From NCBI GenBank assembly GCA_937952455.1, contig CALFYU010000513.1:1-22165 (forward strand): a stretch of 22,165 bases of DNA. The letters are read 5' to 3'. The translations under genes were made by a program, and so were the position numbers. The notes beneath the pieces were generated by a model. It was not told the DNA's origin. It did no database searches and saw only the letters and a program-made list of their open reading frames with translations. The DNA is from an uncultured Planctomycetaceae bacterium. GTDB taxonomy: Bacteria; Planctomycetota; Planctomycetia; Planctomycetales; Planctomycetaceae. Below are positions 15,355 through 22,165 of the stretch, piece after piece (position 1 is the stretch's first letter; each line of letters begins with the position of its first letter).

Positions 15355-16275
15355 ATGTCCGACACGCTGAATCGCCGCACATTTTTGGCTCAATCGGCCG
15401 CGACCCTCGCCGCCACGGCCGCCGCCGGCTCGCTCGCCGCTGCCGAGGGTGAGACGCCCTCCGCCGCGAAAAAACGCCATCTGCTCAAGGCGGTCAAGAT
15501 CGGCATGGTCGGCGGCGATTTGACGATGCTCGAGAAGTTCAAACTGGTCAAGGAACTGGGATTCGACGGGATCGAACTGAACAGCCCCAACGACTACGAC
15601 CGCGACGAAGTCATCGCGGCGCGGGATCAGACGCGGTTGCCCATTCACGGAGTCGTCGATTCGGTGCATTGGAAGGACACGCTTTCGGATCCCGACCCGG
15701 CGGTACGGCAGCGGGGATTGGACGGTCTGAAGCAAGCTCTTAAGGACAGTCACGATTTCGGCGGCACGTCGGTGCTGCTGGTCCCGGCGGTGGTGAACCA
15801 GCGGGTCAGTTATGCAGACGCTTATACGCGGTCGCAGGCCGAGATCCGCAAGGCGTTGCCCCTGGCTGAGGACTTGGGGATCAAGATTCTGCTGGAGAAC
15901 GTGTGGAACGGCTTCTTACTCAGCCCGTTGGAAACAGCCCGGTACATCGATGAACTCGACAGCAAAATGGTCGGCGCTTATTTCGACGTGGGAAACGTCG
16001 TGAATTTCGGCTGGCCGGAGCAGTGGGTCCGTATTCTGGGCGACCGGATCGTAAAGTTGGACATCAAAGAATACAGCCGCAAACTCCGCGACAAATCGGG
16101 CCCGGGGGCCGGATTCAATGCGGAGTTGGGCGAAGGGGATTGCGGTTGGCCGGAGGTGATGGCTGCGCTGGATGAAATCGGCTATGAGGGTTGGGGGACT
16201 GCCGAAGTCCGCGGCGGCGACCGCGCGCGGCTGGCGGACATCGCCCAGCGCATGGACCGGATTTACGCGATGTAA
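15355..16275 (+). CDS. Tat-exported sugar phosphate isomerase/epimerase-like TIM barrel protein
   Basis: This 306-residue protein belongs to the xylose-isomerase-like TIM barrel superfamily (AP endonuclease 2 type). The Tat leader is NRRTFLAQSAATLAATAAAG (residues 6-25), cleaved near AAA30. Core features are VKIGMVG at strand 1, LGFDGIELNSP (68-78), IHGVVDSVHW, and probable metal ligands Glu181 (KILLENVWNGF), Asp211 (AYFDVGNVVNFGW) and Glu284 (GWGTAEVRGG). KLDIKEYS (234-241) sits where many members have a VHLKD motif. The start ATG at 15355 has CGGAG 6 bases upstream and gives the leader at the very N-terminus. Such secreted members are common in planctomycetes, and the substrate is probably a sugar or polyol, though none can be named. 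A perfect 13-bp hairpin follows the stop. Confidence 0.9.
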   Translation: MSDTLNRRTFLAQSAATLAATAAAGSLAAAEGETPSAAKKRHLLKAVKIGMVGGDLTMLEKFKLVKELGFDGIELNSPNDYDRDEVIAARDQTRLPIHGVVDSVHWKDTLSDPDPAVRQRGLDGLKQALKDSHDFGGTSVLLVPAVVNQRVSYADAYTRSQAEIRKALPLAEDLGIKILLENVWNGFLLSPLETARYIDELDSKMVGAYFDVGNVVNFGWPEQWVRILGDRIVKLDIKEYSRKLRDKSGPGAGFNAELGEGDCGWPEVMAALDEIGYEGWGTAEVRGGDRARLADIAQRMDRIYAM

Positions 16276-16293
16276 CTGCCAGTACAGAAATTC

Positions 16294-16322
16294 GGCTGCC
16301 ATTGGCTTTGCCAATGGCAGCC
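16294..16322 (+). terminator. Perfect 13-bp hairpin after the isomerase-like gene
   Basis: GGCTGCCATTGGC and GCCAATGGCAGCC pair perfectly around a TTT loop, starting 18 bases after the stop. No T-tract follows. The apex GGC-N3-GCC is the same as in the hairpins at 10479-10552 and 14577-14652. Confidence 0.6.
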
Positions 16323-16603
16323 AACGCCGCGCCGCAACGCACCGGGTGGCGCCGGTTGTGTGCGTCGCGCTTCCAACGCACGGTACGCTGCCGGGGATTT
16401 CGTTTTAAGACGACGAATTTCTATCTTAATCTTGAGTCGATTGCCGATTTTCATTAGCAATCGTTTCAACATCTCTCCGCGCGCCGGCGCCGAGTTGCCC
16501 GTTCACCGGGCATCTCACAACTGCCGGGGGGCGATCCTCTCTTCGATTCACACCGACACGGGCCGTCGGTTGACCCTTCAAATTGTCAAGGAGTTTCAGC
16601 GAT
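16323..16603 (+). other. Leader region of the SH3 protein gene with two small inverted repeats
   Basis: CGATTGC/GCAATCG at 16438-16444 and 16457-16463 is a perfect 7-bp inverted repeat with a 12-base loop. TGCCCG/CGGGCA at 16496-16512 is a 6-bp hairpin. An AT-richer patch near 16399-16436 contains TATCTT at 16422-16427 as a possible -10, with a weak -35. AAGGAG at 16588-16593 is the ribosome binding site of the next gene. No coding frame is recognised. Confidence 0.35.
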
Positions 16604-17920
16604 ATGCGGCTGACACTCGCTTTCCTGGTCCTTGCGCTATCTCCGGCCGCGGTTTGCGGTCAGGAAGCCGGACTGCCTTATGAGGCGGAGATTCGCGCCG
16701 ACGACGTCTTCGTCCGCAGCGGACCGAGCCACAATCACTACCAGACCGGCAAACTTGGCCTGGGCGATCGCGTCACGGTGCACCGGCACGAGCCGGGCGG
16801 ATGGCTGATGATTTCGCCGCCGACGGGGAGTTTTGACTGGATTTTGGCTGATAACGTCGACGTCACCCGACCGCGCTCGCGAAACGAACCGGTCCGCGGC
16901 GTCGTGCGCGGTGACGCCGTGGTCCGCATCGGCAGTGCTGTCGAACAAGACCGCCGGGACAATTGGCATGTGAGGCTCACCCGCGGCAAACGGGTGACGA
17001 TTCTGGGCGAGAAAGTCTTCGACACGCCGCAGGGACCGCAGAAGTGGTATAAGATCGCCCCGCCGGCCGACGATCACCGTTGGATTTTGGGCCAATTTGT
17101 CCAGCCGCTCGGAAAAGGGGGCGAGCGCGTCGATCCGTTCGAGTCGGGAAACGACGGCGATCTCGATCCGCCGGACGTGGACAAAGAACGTCGCAAGAAA
17201 CGGGCGCGGCGGATGTTCGCTGAGCAGCAGAATCGAGCCGGCTACGACGGCAACGATGCGGGCGACGGCGGCGGACTCAAAGAACGAAAAATGGTGCGGA
17301 TCGAAACCGCCCCCCAGCAACCGGCCGACGGCGCCGGAGGGGCGCGGACCGGTCCCACGCAAGCGGAACTGGAAGACGACCGCGTTCGCCTGTCGCGGTT
17401 GGACGAGGACTTCCGCCAGATTTTGCGCCAGGAAACCAGCCAGTGGAGTTTCCAACGGCTGGAACAAGGCTATCTCGATTTGCAGCGTACGGCTTCAGAC
17501 AATGCGATTCGCCGGCAGATCGATCCCCGCTTGCGGAAAGTGGCGCAATACAAAAAGGTGAAGGCAGAACATGATGAGTTCGTCCGGCTGACGCGCGAGT
17601 CCGACGAACGCGAAGCGCGGATCCTGAGACTTCGTTCACAACCGGGATCGCGCTCGACACAGCCGACGAAGCGACGCTTCTCCGGTGCGGGAATCGTGCA
17701 ACGTTCCATCGGTGCCCCTCGCGGTGCTCCGGTGCATGCGTTAGTGGCTCCCGACGGGCGCGTCCTGGCGTATCTGCAGGCGGCCCAAGGGGTCAATCTG
17801 GACAGCTATCTCGGCCGCGCGGTCGGCATCGACGGTCCCCGCACGCATCGCTCCGAATGGCGGACCGACCACATCCTGGTCGAGAAGCTCACGCCGGTGC
17901 GATTAAAAGTCAGCCCCTAG
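16604..17920 (+). CDS. Secreted protein with two N-terminal bacterial SH3-like domains
   Basis: This 438-residue protein has a Sec signal peptide (LAFLVLALSPAAVCG, cut near residue 19-22). SH3b-like domain 1 covers about 26-88 (DVFVRSGPSHNHYQTGKLGLGD, GGWLMISPP, FDWILADNV). Domain 2 covers about 97-168 (DAVVRIGS, WHVRLTRGKRVTILGE, WYKIAPP, HRWILGQFV). A charged disordered linker with a KERRKKRARR patch follows (195-203), then helices rich in Arg/Glu (253-345) that may form a coiled coil. A small beta domain ends the protein (372-435, LVAPDGRVLAYLQAAQGVNLDSYLG). SH3b domains usually bind peptidoglycan or peptides; the target is unknown. The ATG at 16604 has AAGGAG 10 bases upstream, and an upstream TTG in frame was rejected. 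No catalytic domain is visible. Confidence 0.85.
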   Translation: MRLTLAFLVLALSPAAVCGQEAGLPYEAEIRADDVFVRSGPSHNHYQTGKLGLGDRVTVHRHEPGGWLMISPPTGSFDWILADNVDVTRPRSRNEPVRGVVRGDAVVRIGSAVEQDRRDNWHVRLTRGKRVTILGEKVFDTPQGPQKWYKIAPPADDHRWILGQFVQPLGKGGERVDPFESGNDGDLDPPDVDKERRKKRARRMFAEQQNRAGYDGNDAGDGGGLKERKMVRIETAPQQPADGAGGARTGPTQAELEDDRVRLSRLDEDFRQILRQETSQWSFQRLEQGYLDLQRTASDNAIRRQIDPRLRKVAQYKKVKAEHDEFVRLTRESDEREARILRLRSQPGSRSTQPTKRRFSGAGIVQRSIGAPRGAPVHALVAPDGRVLAYLQAAQGVNLDSYLGRAVGIDGPRTHRSEWRTDHILVEKLTPVRLKVSP

Positions 17921-18072
17921 TCCGGAGCCGTTTCGCTATCAATCCGTGCTACTCACGTTTCAAAGTTTGCAGCCTGCGCAGATATTTCGTGGCGAATTCT
18001 GCTTTGCGATCCAGCCCATTGTTTTGCGTCGGATCTCATTGGGGCATTTTACTCGACAAGGATCGCCGTGTA

Positions 18073-18088
18073 CGACGGCAAGCCGTCG
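18073..18088 (+). terminator. Hairpin terminator candidate after the SH3 protein gene
   Basis: CGACGGC and GCCGTCG pair perfectly around AA, followed by a T-rich tail with interruptions (GTTTGGGATTTT). It lies 152 bases after the SH3 protein stop in the convergent gap and could stop rightward transcription before it enters the transporter gene. Confidence 0.4.
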
Positions 18089-18106
18089 GTTTGGGATTTT
18101 GAGAAT

Positions 18107-18138
18107 CTGTGTTTGATCCGTGTTTCATCCGTGGCTAA
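18107..18138. repeat. Dispersed 32-bp repeat with three 11-bp units
   Basis: The 32 bases match the copy at 7404-7435 at 28 positions, same orientation. Internally it reads as three near-repeats of about 11 bp (CTGTGTTTGAT, CCGTGTTTCAT, CCGTGGCTAA). It ends 1 base before the stop of the leftward transporter gene, so it lies directly in that gene's 3' end, as the other copy does for a DUF1501 gene. Confidence 0.75.
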
Positions 18139-18139
18139 A

Positions 18140-19519
18140 TCAACACGACCAATTTGGTTGCAGCACTTCCGCGCTGGGACAGACCGTGGTCGGTTCCTCT
18201 GACTCGACCTGTTCGGCAGGAGCGGTTTCTTCGGTGCGGCTTGGTCCTTGGAAGCGCTTCCAGAACAGCACCAGCAACAACAGGCAACTGGCGGCCGGAA
18301 TGGCGAATAGCAGCGCGTAATTCTCGCCGATCCAATCGTTGAGTTCGCCGGCAAACAGCAGACCCAACGGCATGCCGATGCCGAGCGTCACGAACGCCAG
18401 GAAGTTCTGCGCACTGGCTCGCAGGTCCGGGCGGCATTGGGAATCGATATACAGCTGCGCCACGATGATCATGAAGACGTGGCAAATGCCATGCAGCGCC
18501 AGCCCGACGACGATCAGCGGATAGGCTCCGCCCGAAATGGAGAAGAGGCAATAACGCACGAACCAGGCGCCGATGCCGACGGAGAACGTGGTTTTCATCC
18601 CCAGACGCTTGAGAAACAGCGCCAACAATAACAGTGCAGGGAATTCCGAAATCTGACCGATCAGCATCACCGCCGGCACCCACCCGTCCTGGATGTCGCC
18701 GGTGGTCAAGAAGACCGGCACGACGAGGTTGTACATCGGAATCAAGAGGGCCATTAAGAAGCTGACCGTCATGAACAACCGAAAGTCGGCCGAGCGGAAC
18801 ATCTTGAGCATTTCCACCGGCGCGATGCCGCTCCGCTGCGAACGTTCGGGGGGCGTGGCCGGCAGGAAGATACAGAAGCTGCTCAACGTGAACGATAACA
18901 TGGCGGCGATAGAGAAACAGTCCGACGGCTGCGGGTCGGGAAGCCAGGCAAAGGCGTCGGAGATGGCCTGCCGCGGGGTGTTGAGTTGGGGGAACTGCGA
19001 AAGCCAGTTTCCGAATTGGACTTGCATCAACCACAGCGACAGAAACAGCCCGGTCGACATCCACCCCACGGTTCCCCAGACGCGGATCTTGCCGAACTGC
19101 GCATCGGGATCGGACAAGTGCCGAAAGGTGAGCGAACTGGCCAGCGCCCAGGTCGGAATATAGGCGACGGAGTAGATCCCGCTCATCACCAGGAGCGTGA
19201 CGAAGTTGTCGCCGGTTCGCTTGTACATTTCGGCGGCGTGTGGAAAGCCGATGAGCATCAGGCCGCCGACGAGATGGCTCAGGGCGAGATATTTTTCGCT
19301 GGCCAACCAGCGGTCCGCCACCTGTCCCACGAGAAACGGCGCCACCCACAAGCCAATGGCCGCCACCGCGAATAGCGAGGCGGTCTGGCTGGTGGAAAGC
19401 TGAATCGTCTGTTTCCAATAGATGGGCAAATAGGTCAGCAGCGTTCCGGAGATGCCCCACTCCAACGCCCAAAGCACGGAGAGCCGCCAGCGCAGTTGAA
19501 ACCCTAACCGGCCGGCCAT
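18140..19519 (-). CDS. Major facilitator transporter, nucleoside:H+ symporter-like (second of a tandem pair)
   Basis: This is a 459-residue inner-membrane transporter with about 12 predicted hydrophobic segments. Landmarks of the nucleoside:H+ symporter branch are FLVGQVADRWLASEKYLALSHL after segment 2, IRVWGTVGWMSTGLFLSLW, and LHGICHVFMIIVAQLYIDSQ in the second half. Each has a counterpart in the neighbouring transporter, so the two are paralogs. The start is placed at ATG 19519 (MAGRLGFQLRW, GGAG 8 bases upstream); the frame stays open 16 codons further, but that stretch is polar and lacks family similarity. The C-terminal tail after about 435 is acidic and probably cytoplasmic. It is 76 bases downstream of the paralog and likely co-transcribed. 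The substrate may be a nucleoside or sugar; the neighbouring lyase favours a sugar. Confidence 0.9.
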   Translation of the reverse strand: MAGRLGFQLRWRLSVLWALEWGISGTLLTYLPIYWKQTIQLSTSQTASLFAVAAIGLWVAPFLVGQVADRWLASEKYLALSHLVGGLMLIGFPHAAEMYKRTGDNFVTLLVMSGIYSVAYIPTWALASSLTFRHLSDPDAQFGKIRVWGTVGWMSTGLFLSLWLMQVQFGNWLSQFPQLNTPRQAISDAFAWLPDPQPSDCFSIAAMLSFTLSSFCIFLPATPPERSQRSGIAPVEMLKMFRSADFRLFMTVSFLMALLIPMYNLVVPVFLTTGDIQDGWVPAVMLIGQISEFPALLLLALFLKRLGMKTTFSVGIGAWFVRYCLFSISGGAYPLIVVGLALHGICHVFMIIVAQLYIDSQCRPDLRASAQNFLAFVTLGIGMPLGLLFAGELNDWIGENYALLFAIPAASCLLLLVLFWKRFQGPSRTEETAPAEQVESEEPTTVCPSAEVLQPNWSC

Positions 19520-19595
19520 GTGGTGTGACTCCGTGTGAAAATGTGCGAGTGAGCGGATACCTGACACATACTGAACTTAGCCGACGATTGCTCCC

Positions 19596-20864
19596 TTAGG
19601 GACTGGGTTCCAACGCAGCGGCGCGGGCCACGTCCACCTCTTCGATATTGGGTTCTTTGGGCGTATCCCGAAACAAGAGTGCAAACAGCACCATGATCAC
19701 GCCGGCGGCGACGGCCGGACCGGCCCACAATGCCTTCCAATTGACCACGGCCGCGTCGCCTGTCCCGGTGGTGAAAAAGACTTCCACGGCACCGGCGACT
19801 TGCGCACCGATGAGCATCCCCAGCCCCAGGGTGAACAACACAAGCATTCCCTGTGCCTGACTGCGGATCGACTTGGGAGCGACGTTGTCGGTGTAGATTT
19901 GTCCCGTCACGAAGAAGAAGTCGTAACAGATGCCGTGCAGGACGATCCCGCCGATGAGCATCCAAACGATGCCATCCTCCGCTCCCAGGGCAAACAGCCC
20001 GTAGCGGATGACCCAGGCCAACATGCCGACCAGCAGCATTTTCTTGACGCCCAAACGCGCGAAAAATAACGGCATCACGAGCATGAAGAAGACTTCCGAC
20101 ATCTGCCCAAAGGACATCTTAAACGCCGGCGATTCCAAACCGGCTTGGGTGATGAACTTTGTTGCCAGCTGATAATAAAACGCCAGCGGAATGCAGATCA
20201 GAAATGAACTGATCATGAAGATCAGATAGGAAGGTCTTTGTAGCAGCACCAGGGCATCGATGCCCAACAATTCGCGGGCCGTTACCTTCTGCCCGGCGGC
20301 CGGCGGCGGCGTGTGCGGCAAGAAGAAGCTGTAGACTCCCATCACGAAGGACGCGACCGCCGCAATGCGGAAGGGCATGATGCCGCTGTCCCACCCGCCG
20401 GCGCTGATCACAAGTCCGGCGACAATCCAGCCGCCGGTGCCGAAGACGCGAATCAGCGGAAATTGCTTTTCCGAATCGGTCATATTCTGCATGGCGACGG
20501 AGTTCGTCAGGGCCAACGTGGGAAAGTAGCAGAGCATATGGCCGAAAAAGGCCAGGTTGATCATCATCGGAGCAGCCGGTTGCGATTCGTTCATGAGCAT
20601 TACGGCCAGCATCATGAATCCGCCCCCTGCGAGGTGCATTACGCCCAACACGCGTTCGGACGCAAAAAACCGGTCGGCGATCATGCCCACGAAGAAGGGA
20701 GAAATGATTCCTGCGATGGGGCCGACGCTGTAGGTCCAGGCAATTTCTGCGCCGCCGAATCCGATTTTGCCCAGATACAGATAGGCGGTGACGTACCACG
20801 ATCCCCAAATAAAGAACTGCAGAAACATCATCGCCGAAAGGCGTGCACCGACCAGTGCGTGCAT
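19596..20864 (-). CDS. Major facilitator transporter, nucleoside:H+ symporter-like (first of a tandem pair)
   Basis: This is a 422-residue inner-membrane transporter with about 12 hydrophobic segments. It opens with RLSAMMFLQFFIWGSWYVTAYLYL, typical of NupG/XapB relatives. It carries FFVGMIADRFFASERVLGVMHLAGG (loop 2-3), FPLIRVFGTGGWIVAGLVIS, and LHGICYDFFFVTGQIYTDNVAP, which align with the same places in the downstream paralog. GAGG lies 8 bases before the ATG. A MFS of this branch moves small polar solutes with protons; the true substrate cannot be read from sequence. It sits between a polysaccharide lyase gene (236 bases upstream, same strand) and its paralog, which suggests uptake of sugar or uronate products. 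No strong promoter was identified in the 236-base gap, so read-through from the lyase is possible. Confidence 0.92.
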   Translation of the reverse strand: MHALVGARLSAMMFLQFFIWGSWYVTAYLYLGKIGFGGAEIAWTYSVGPIAGIISPFFVGMIADRFFASERVLGVMHLAGGGFMMLAVMLMNESQPAAPMMINLAFFGHMLCYFPTLALTNSVAMQNMTDSEKQFPLIRVFGTGGWIVAGLVISAGGWDSGIMPFRIAAVASFVMGVYSFFLPHTPPPAAGQKVTARELLGIDALVLLQRPSYLIFMISSFLICIPLAFYYQLATKFITQAGLESPAFKMSFGQMSEVFFMLVMPLFFARLGVKKMLLVGMLAWVIRYGLFALGAEDGIVWMLIGGIVLHGICYDFFFVTGQIYTDNVAPKSIRSQAQGMLVLFTLGLGMLIGAQVAGAVEVFFTTGTGDAAVVNWKALWAGPAVAAGVIMVLFALLFRDTPKEPNIEEVDVARAAALEPSP

Positions 20865-21100
20865 GTCATTATCCTCGTGTGCTTTTCATAGGTGTGCTGA
20901 TTGCGTCACGGTTTGCCCGGGATGACCGCGGTTCGGCGCGTTGCGTGAAGCCGCGCGGCTGAGTCGGGGGGTATCCAGCGGGCGATCGTTTTTCCGATCA
21001 TGTCGACCCCGCCGTCATCAAGCAAGCATCAGCGGCGTTTCCCGGCGAAAATTCCCGGCATTCGGCACGTTGAAACGACTCTGCTGGGGCGTTTCCTCGT

Positions 21101-22165
21101 TTAGCGACGTGTCCCGTCCGGGGTCGCCGCGATGGCCGTCGGAAGAGGCGTCAATTGGGCCTCTCCGCCGCTTTTGGACCCGCGATAGTCAAAACCGTCG
21201 ACGGTGCCATTGATCTGCCAGCGAACTTGGAAGGTGTCATTCGCGGCTTCATACGCTGACCGATCGGGTGTGATGGTTGCTTCAGAACCGGACAACGCCA
21301 GCAGCGTCACGTATAACACCTGATTGCCGCTGGTGTGAAGTTCCAGGGCGTCATTCGGCGTCATCTGGTTCGCCGCCAGACGCGTCCAGCGCTGCAGCCG
21401 AGGTACGGTTTGCCCTCTGATCAGTTCGCACTGCATGTCTTTTGCTGATAGTGGAAGTACGTTGAGCGAAACGTGCGAATTGGGAAGTTCCGCCGAAACC
21501 ACTCCGCCGGATCGTTGGTGAAATTGAAGTTCCGGGTCGAAGTGAAAGCATTGCGCAAAGTCGTGCGGCTCCGGCGACGTCAAACGGTCGATCACCACCA
21601 GCCACCGCCCGGGGCAAAACACGAGTATGCGGCGATGATCCGTACGAAATTCCGCTCGGTGCACGTCGGCCTCGACGAAATAGATGCCGCCCGATTCGCC
21701 GCCGGTCACGATGGCCGACCCATAGGCATCCCGCCGCTGGCGGGTATAGTCCAGCCCGTCGATTTCAACCGTATTGTGTGCCCGGGTGCTTTCGACATAT
21801 TGGCGGCGGGGATCATCGTACTTGTAGGAATAGCGTCCGCTGTCGATCAACAGCGTGTGCCCTAACTCCGACCATTCAAACGTGAAGTCGTCGGCATGTT
21901 TGTGCGTGCCGGAGTGAAACGCCGCATTAATGAACAGAAATGAGGCCTCGCGAAAGGGGCGGTGATTCCACGGCCCGCGAAACATCGCGTAACCCGACTC
22001 GCGAAAAATGCGGTAGTTTTCTGCGGGCGGGGCGCCCTCGATGCCCTCGCTGATGAGGTAGTGCACTTGCGGGTCATCCGGATAAAGAATCCGGCCCGCA
22101 GTTTGGGTTTGGTCGCCATCGCCGGTGCGGCACAAGTTGCCGTTGGGGTGCGACATCCAGACGAT
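21101..22165 (-). CDS. Heparinase II/III family polysaccharide lyase-like protein, C-terminal part (cut by window edge)
   Basis: The frame is open to the window edge, so the N-terminal catalytic barrel is missing. Family members are usually 600 or more residues, and the 351 residues from ATG 22156 would be only part. The visible part matches the C-terminal beta-sandwich region: YAMFRGPW, FLFINAAFHSGTHKHADDFTFEW (residues 75-95 from that ATG, with the conserved His-x-His-x-Asp cluster), LLIDSGRYSYKYDD, RAHNTVEIDG, then HRRILVFCPGRWLVVIDRLTS. Such enzymes cleave uronate-containing polysaccharides such as alginate or heparin-like chains by beta-elimination, usually in the periplasm. The signal peptide lies outside the window. 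The two transporters downstream on the same strand may take up products. The exact substrate is unknown. Confidence 0.85.
   Translation of the reverse strand: MVWMSHPNGNLCRTGDGDQTQTAGRILYPDDPQVHYLISEGIEGAPPAENYRIFRESGYAMFRGPWNHRPFREASFLFINAAFHSGTHKHADDFTFEWSELGHTLLIDSGRYSYKYDDPRRQYVESTRAHNTVEIDGLDYTRQRRDAYGSAIVTGGESGGIYFVEADVHRAEFRTDHRRILVFCPGRWLVVIDRLTSPEPHDFAQCFHFDPELQFHQRSGGVVSAELPNSHVSLNVLPLSAKDMQCELIRGQTVPRLQRWTRLAANQMTPNDALELHTSGNQVLYVTLLALSGSEATITPDRSAYEAANDTFQVRWQINGTVDGFDYRGSKSGGEAQLTPLPTAIAATPDGTRR

Noticed and set aside
18135..19472. A 445-codon frame overlapping the second transporter on the same strand
   Set aside because: The translation is Arg/His-rich without membrane segments, while the other frame gives a clear MFS transporter.

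Overview
The window is GC-rich bacterial DNA. Its gene content points to a planctomycete, probably the order Planctomycetales, with genus unresolved. The diagnostic families are three DUF1501 proteins, a DUF1549/DUF1553 cytochrome-like protein, a c-type heme domain of the Pirellula/Verrucomicrobium type (TIGR02603), several Tat-exported proteins and a Tat-exported sugar isomerase-like TIM barrel. No phage, IS element, CRISPR array, tRNA or rRNA was recognised. All family names come from reading the sequence and recalling the families, not from a search.

Layout, left to right: purD and a DUF456 membrane protein (+). A two-gene unit separated by 1 base follows: a beta-helix lipoprotein and a three-heme cytochrome lipoprotein (+). 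These match the TIGR03805/TIGR03806 pair, whose function is unknown, and a TetR-type palindrome lies in their leader. Next come a Tat-exported degenerate Gfo/Idh/MocA-like protein and a DUF1501 protein (both -), separated by a dispersed inverted repeat. A second DUF1501 gene (+) is divergent from them. A third DUF1501 gene (-) lies downstream of a DUF1549/DUF1553 gene that carries an in-frame amber stop after codon 57.

The middle holds rpsU (+), preceded by about 255 nt of potentially structured leader with a good promoter candidate. A convergent lysine-rich small protein gene follows, then a Tat-exported sugar phosphate isomerase/epimerase-like protein and a secreted double-SH3 protein. The right end (all -) reads from a heparinase II/III-type polysaccharide lyase, cut by the window edge, into two tandem paralogous major facilitator transporters of the nucleoside:H+ symporter type. 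This suggests uptake or use of a degraded polysaccharide.

Three themes cross the window. (1) The cell envelope dominates: at least five Tat-type and four lipoprotein, Sec-type or anchored leaders, with two separate CxxCH heme-protein systems. (2) 3' ends are decorated with hairpins that have unrelated stems but the same apex, GGC-N3-GCC. (3) Short dispersed repeats with internal 8- or 11-bp periodicity sit just outside genes. The best candidates for new biology are the heme/beta-helix pair with its extra fused domains, the amber-interrupted DUF1549 gene, and the structured rpsU leader.
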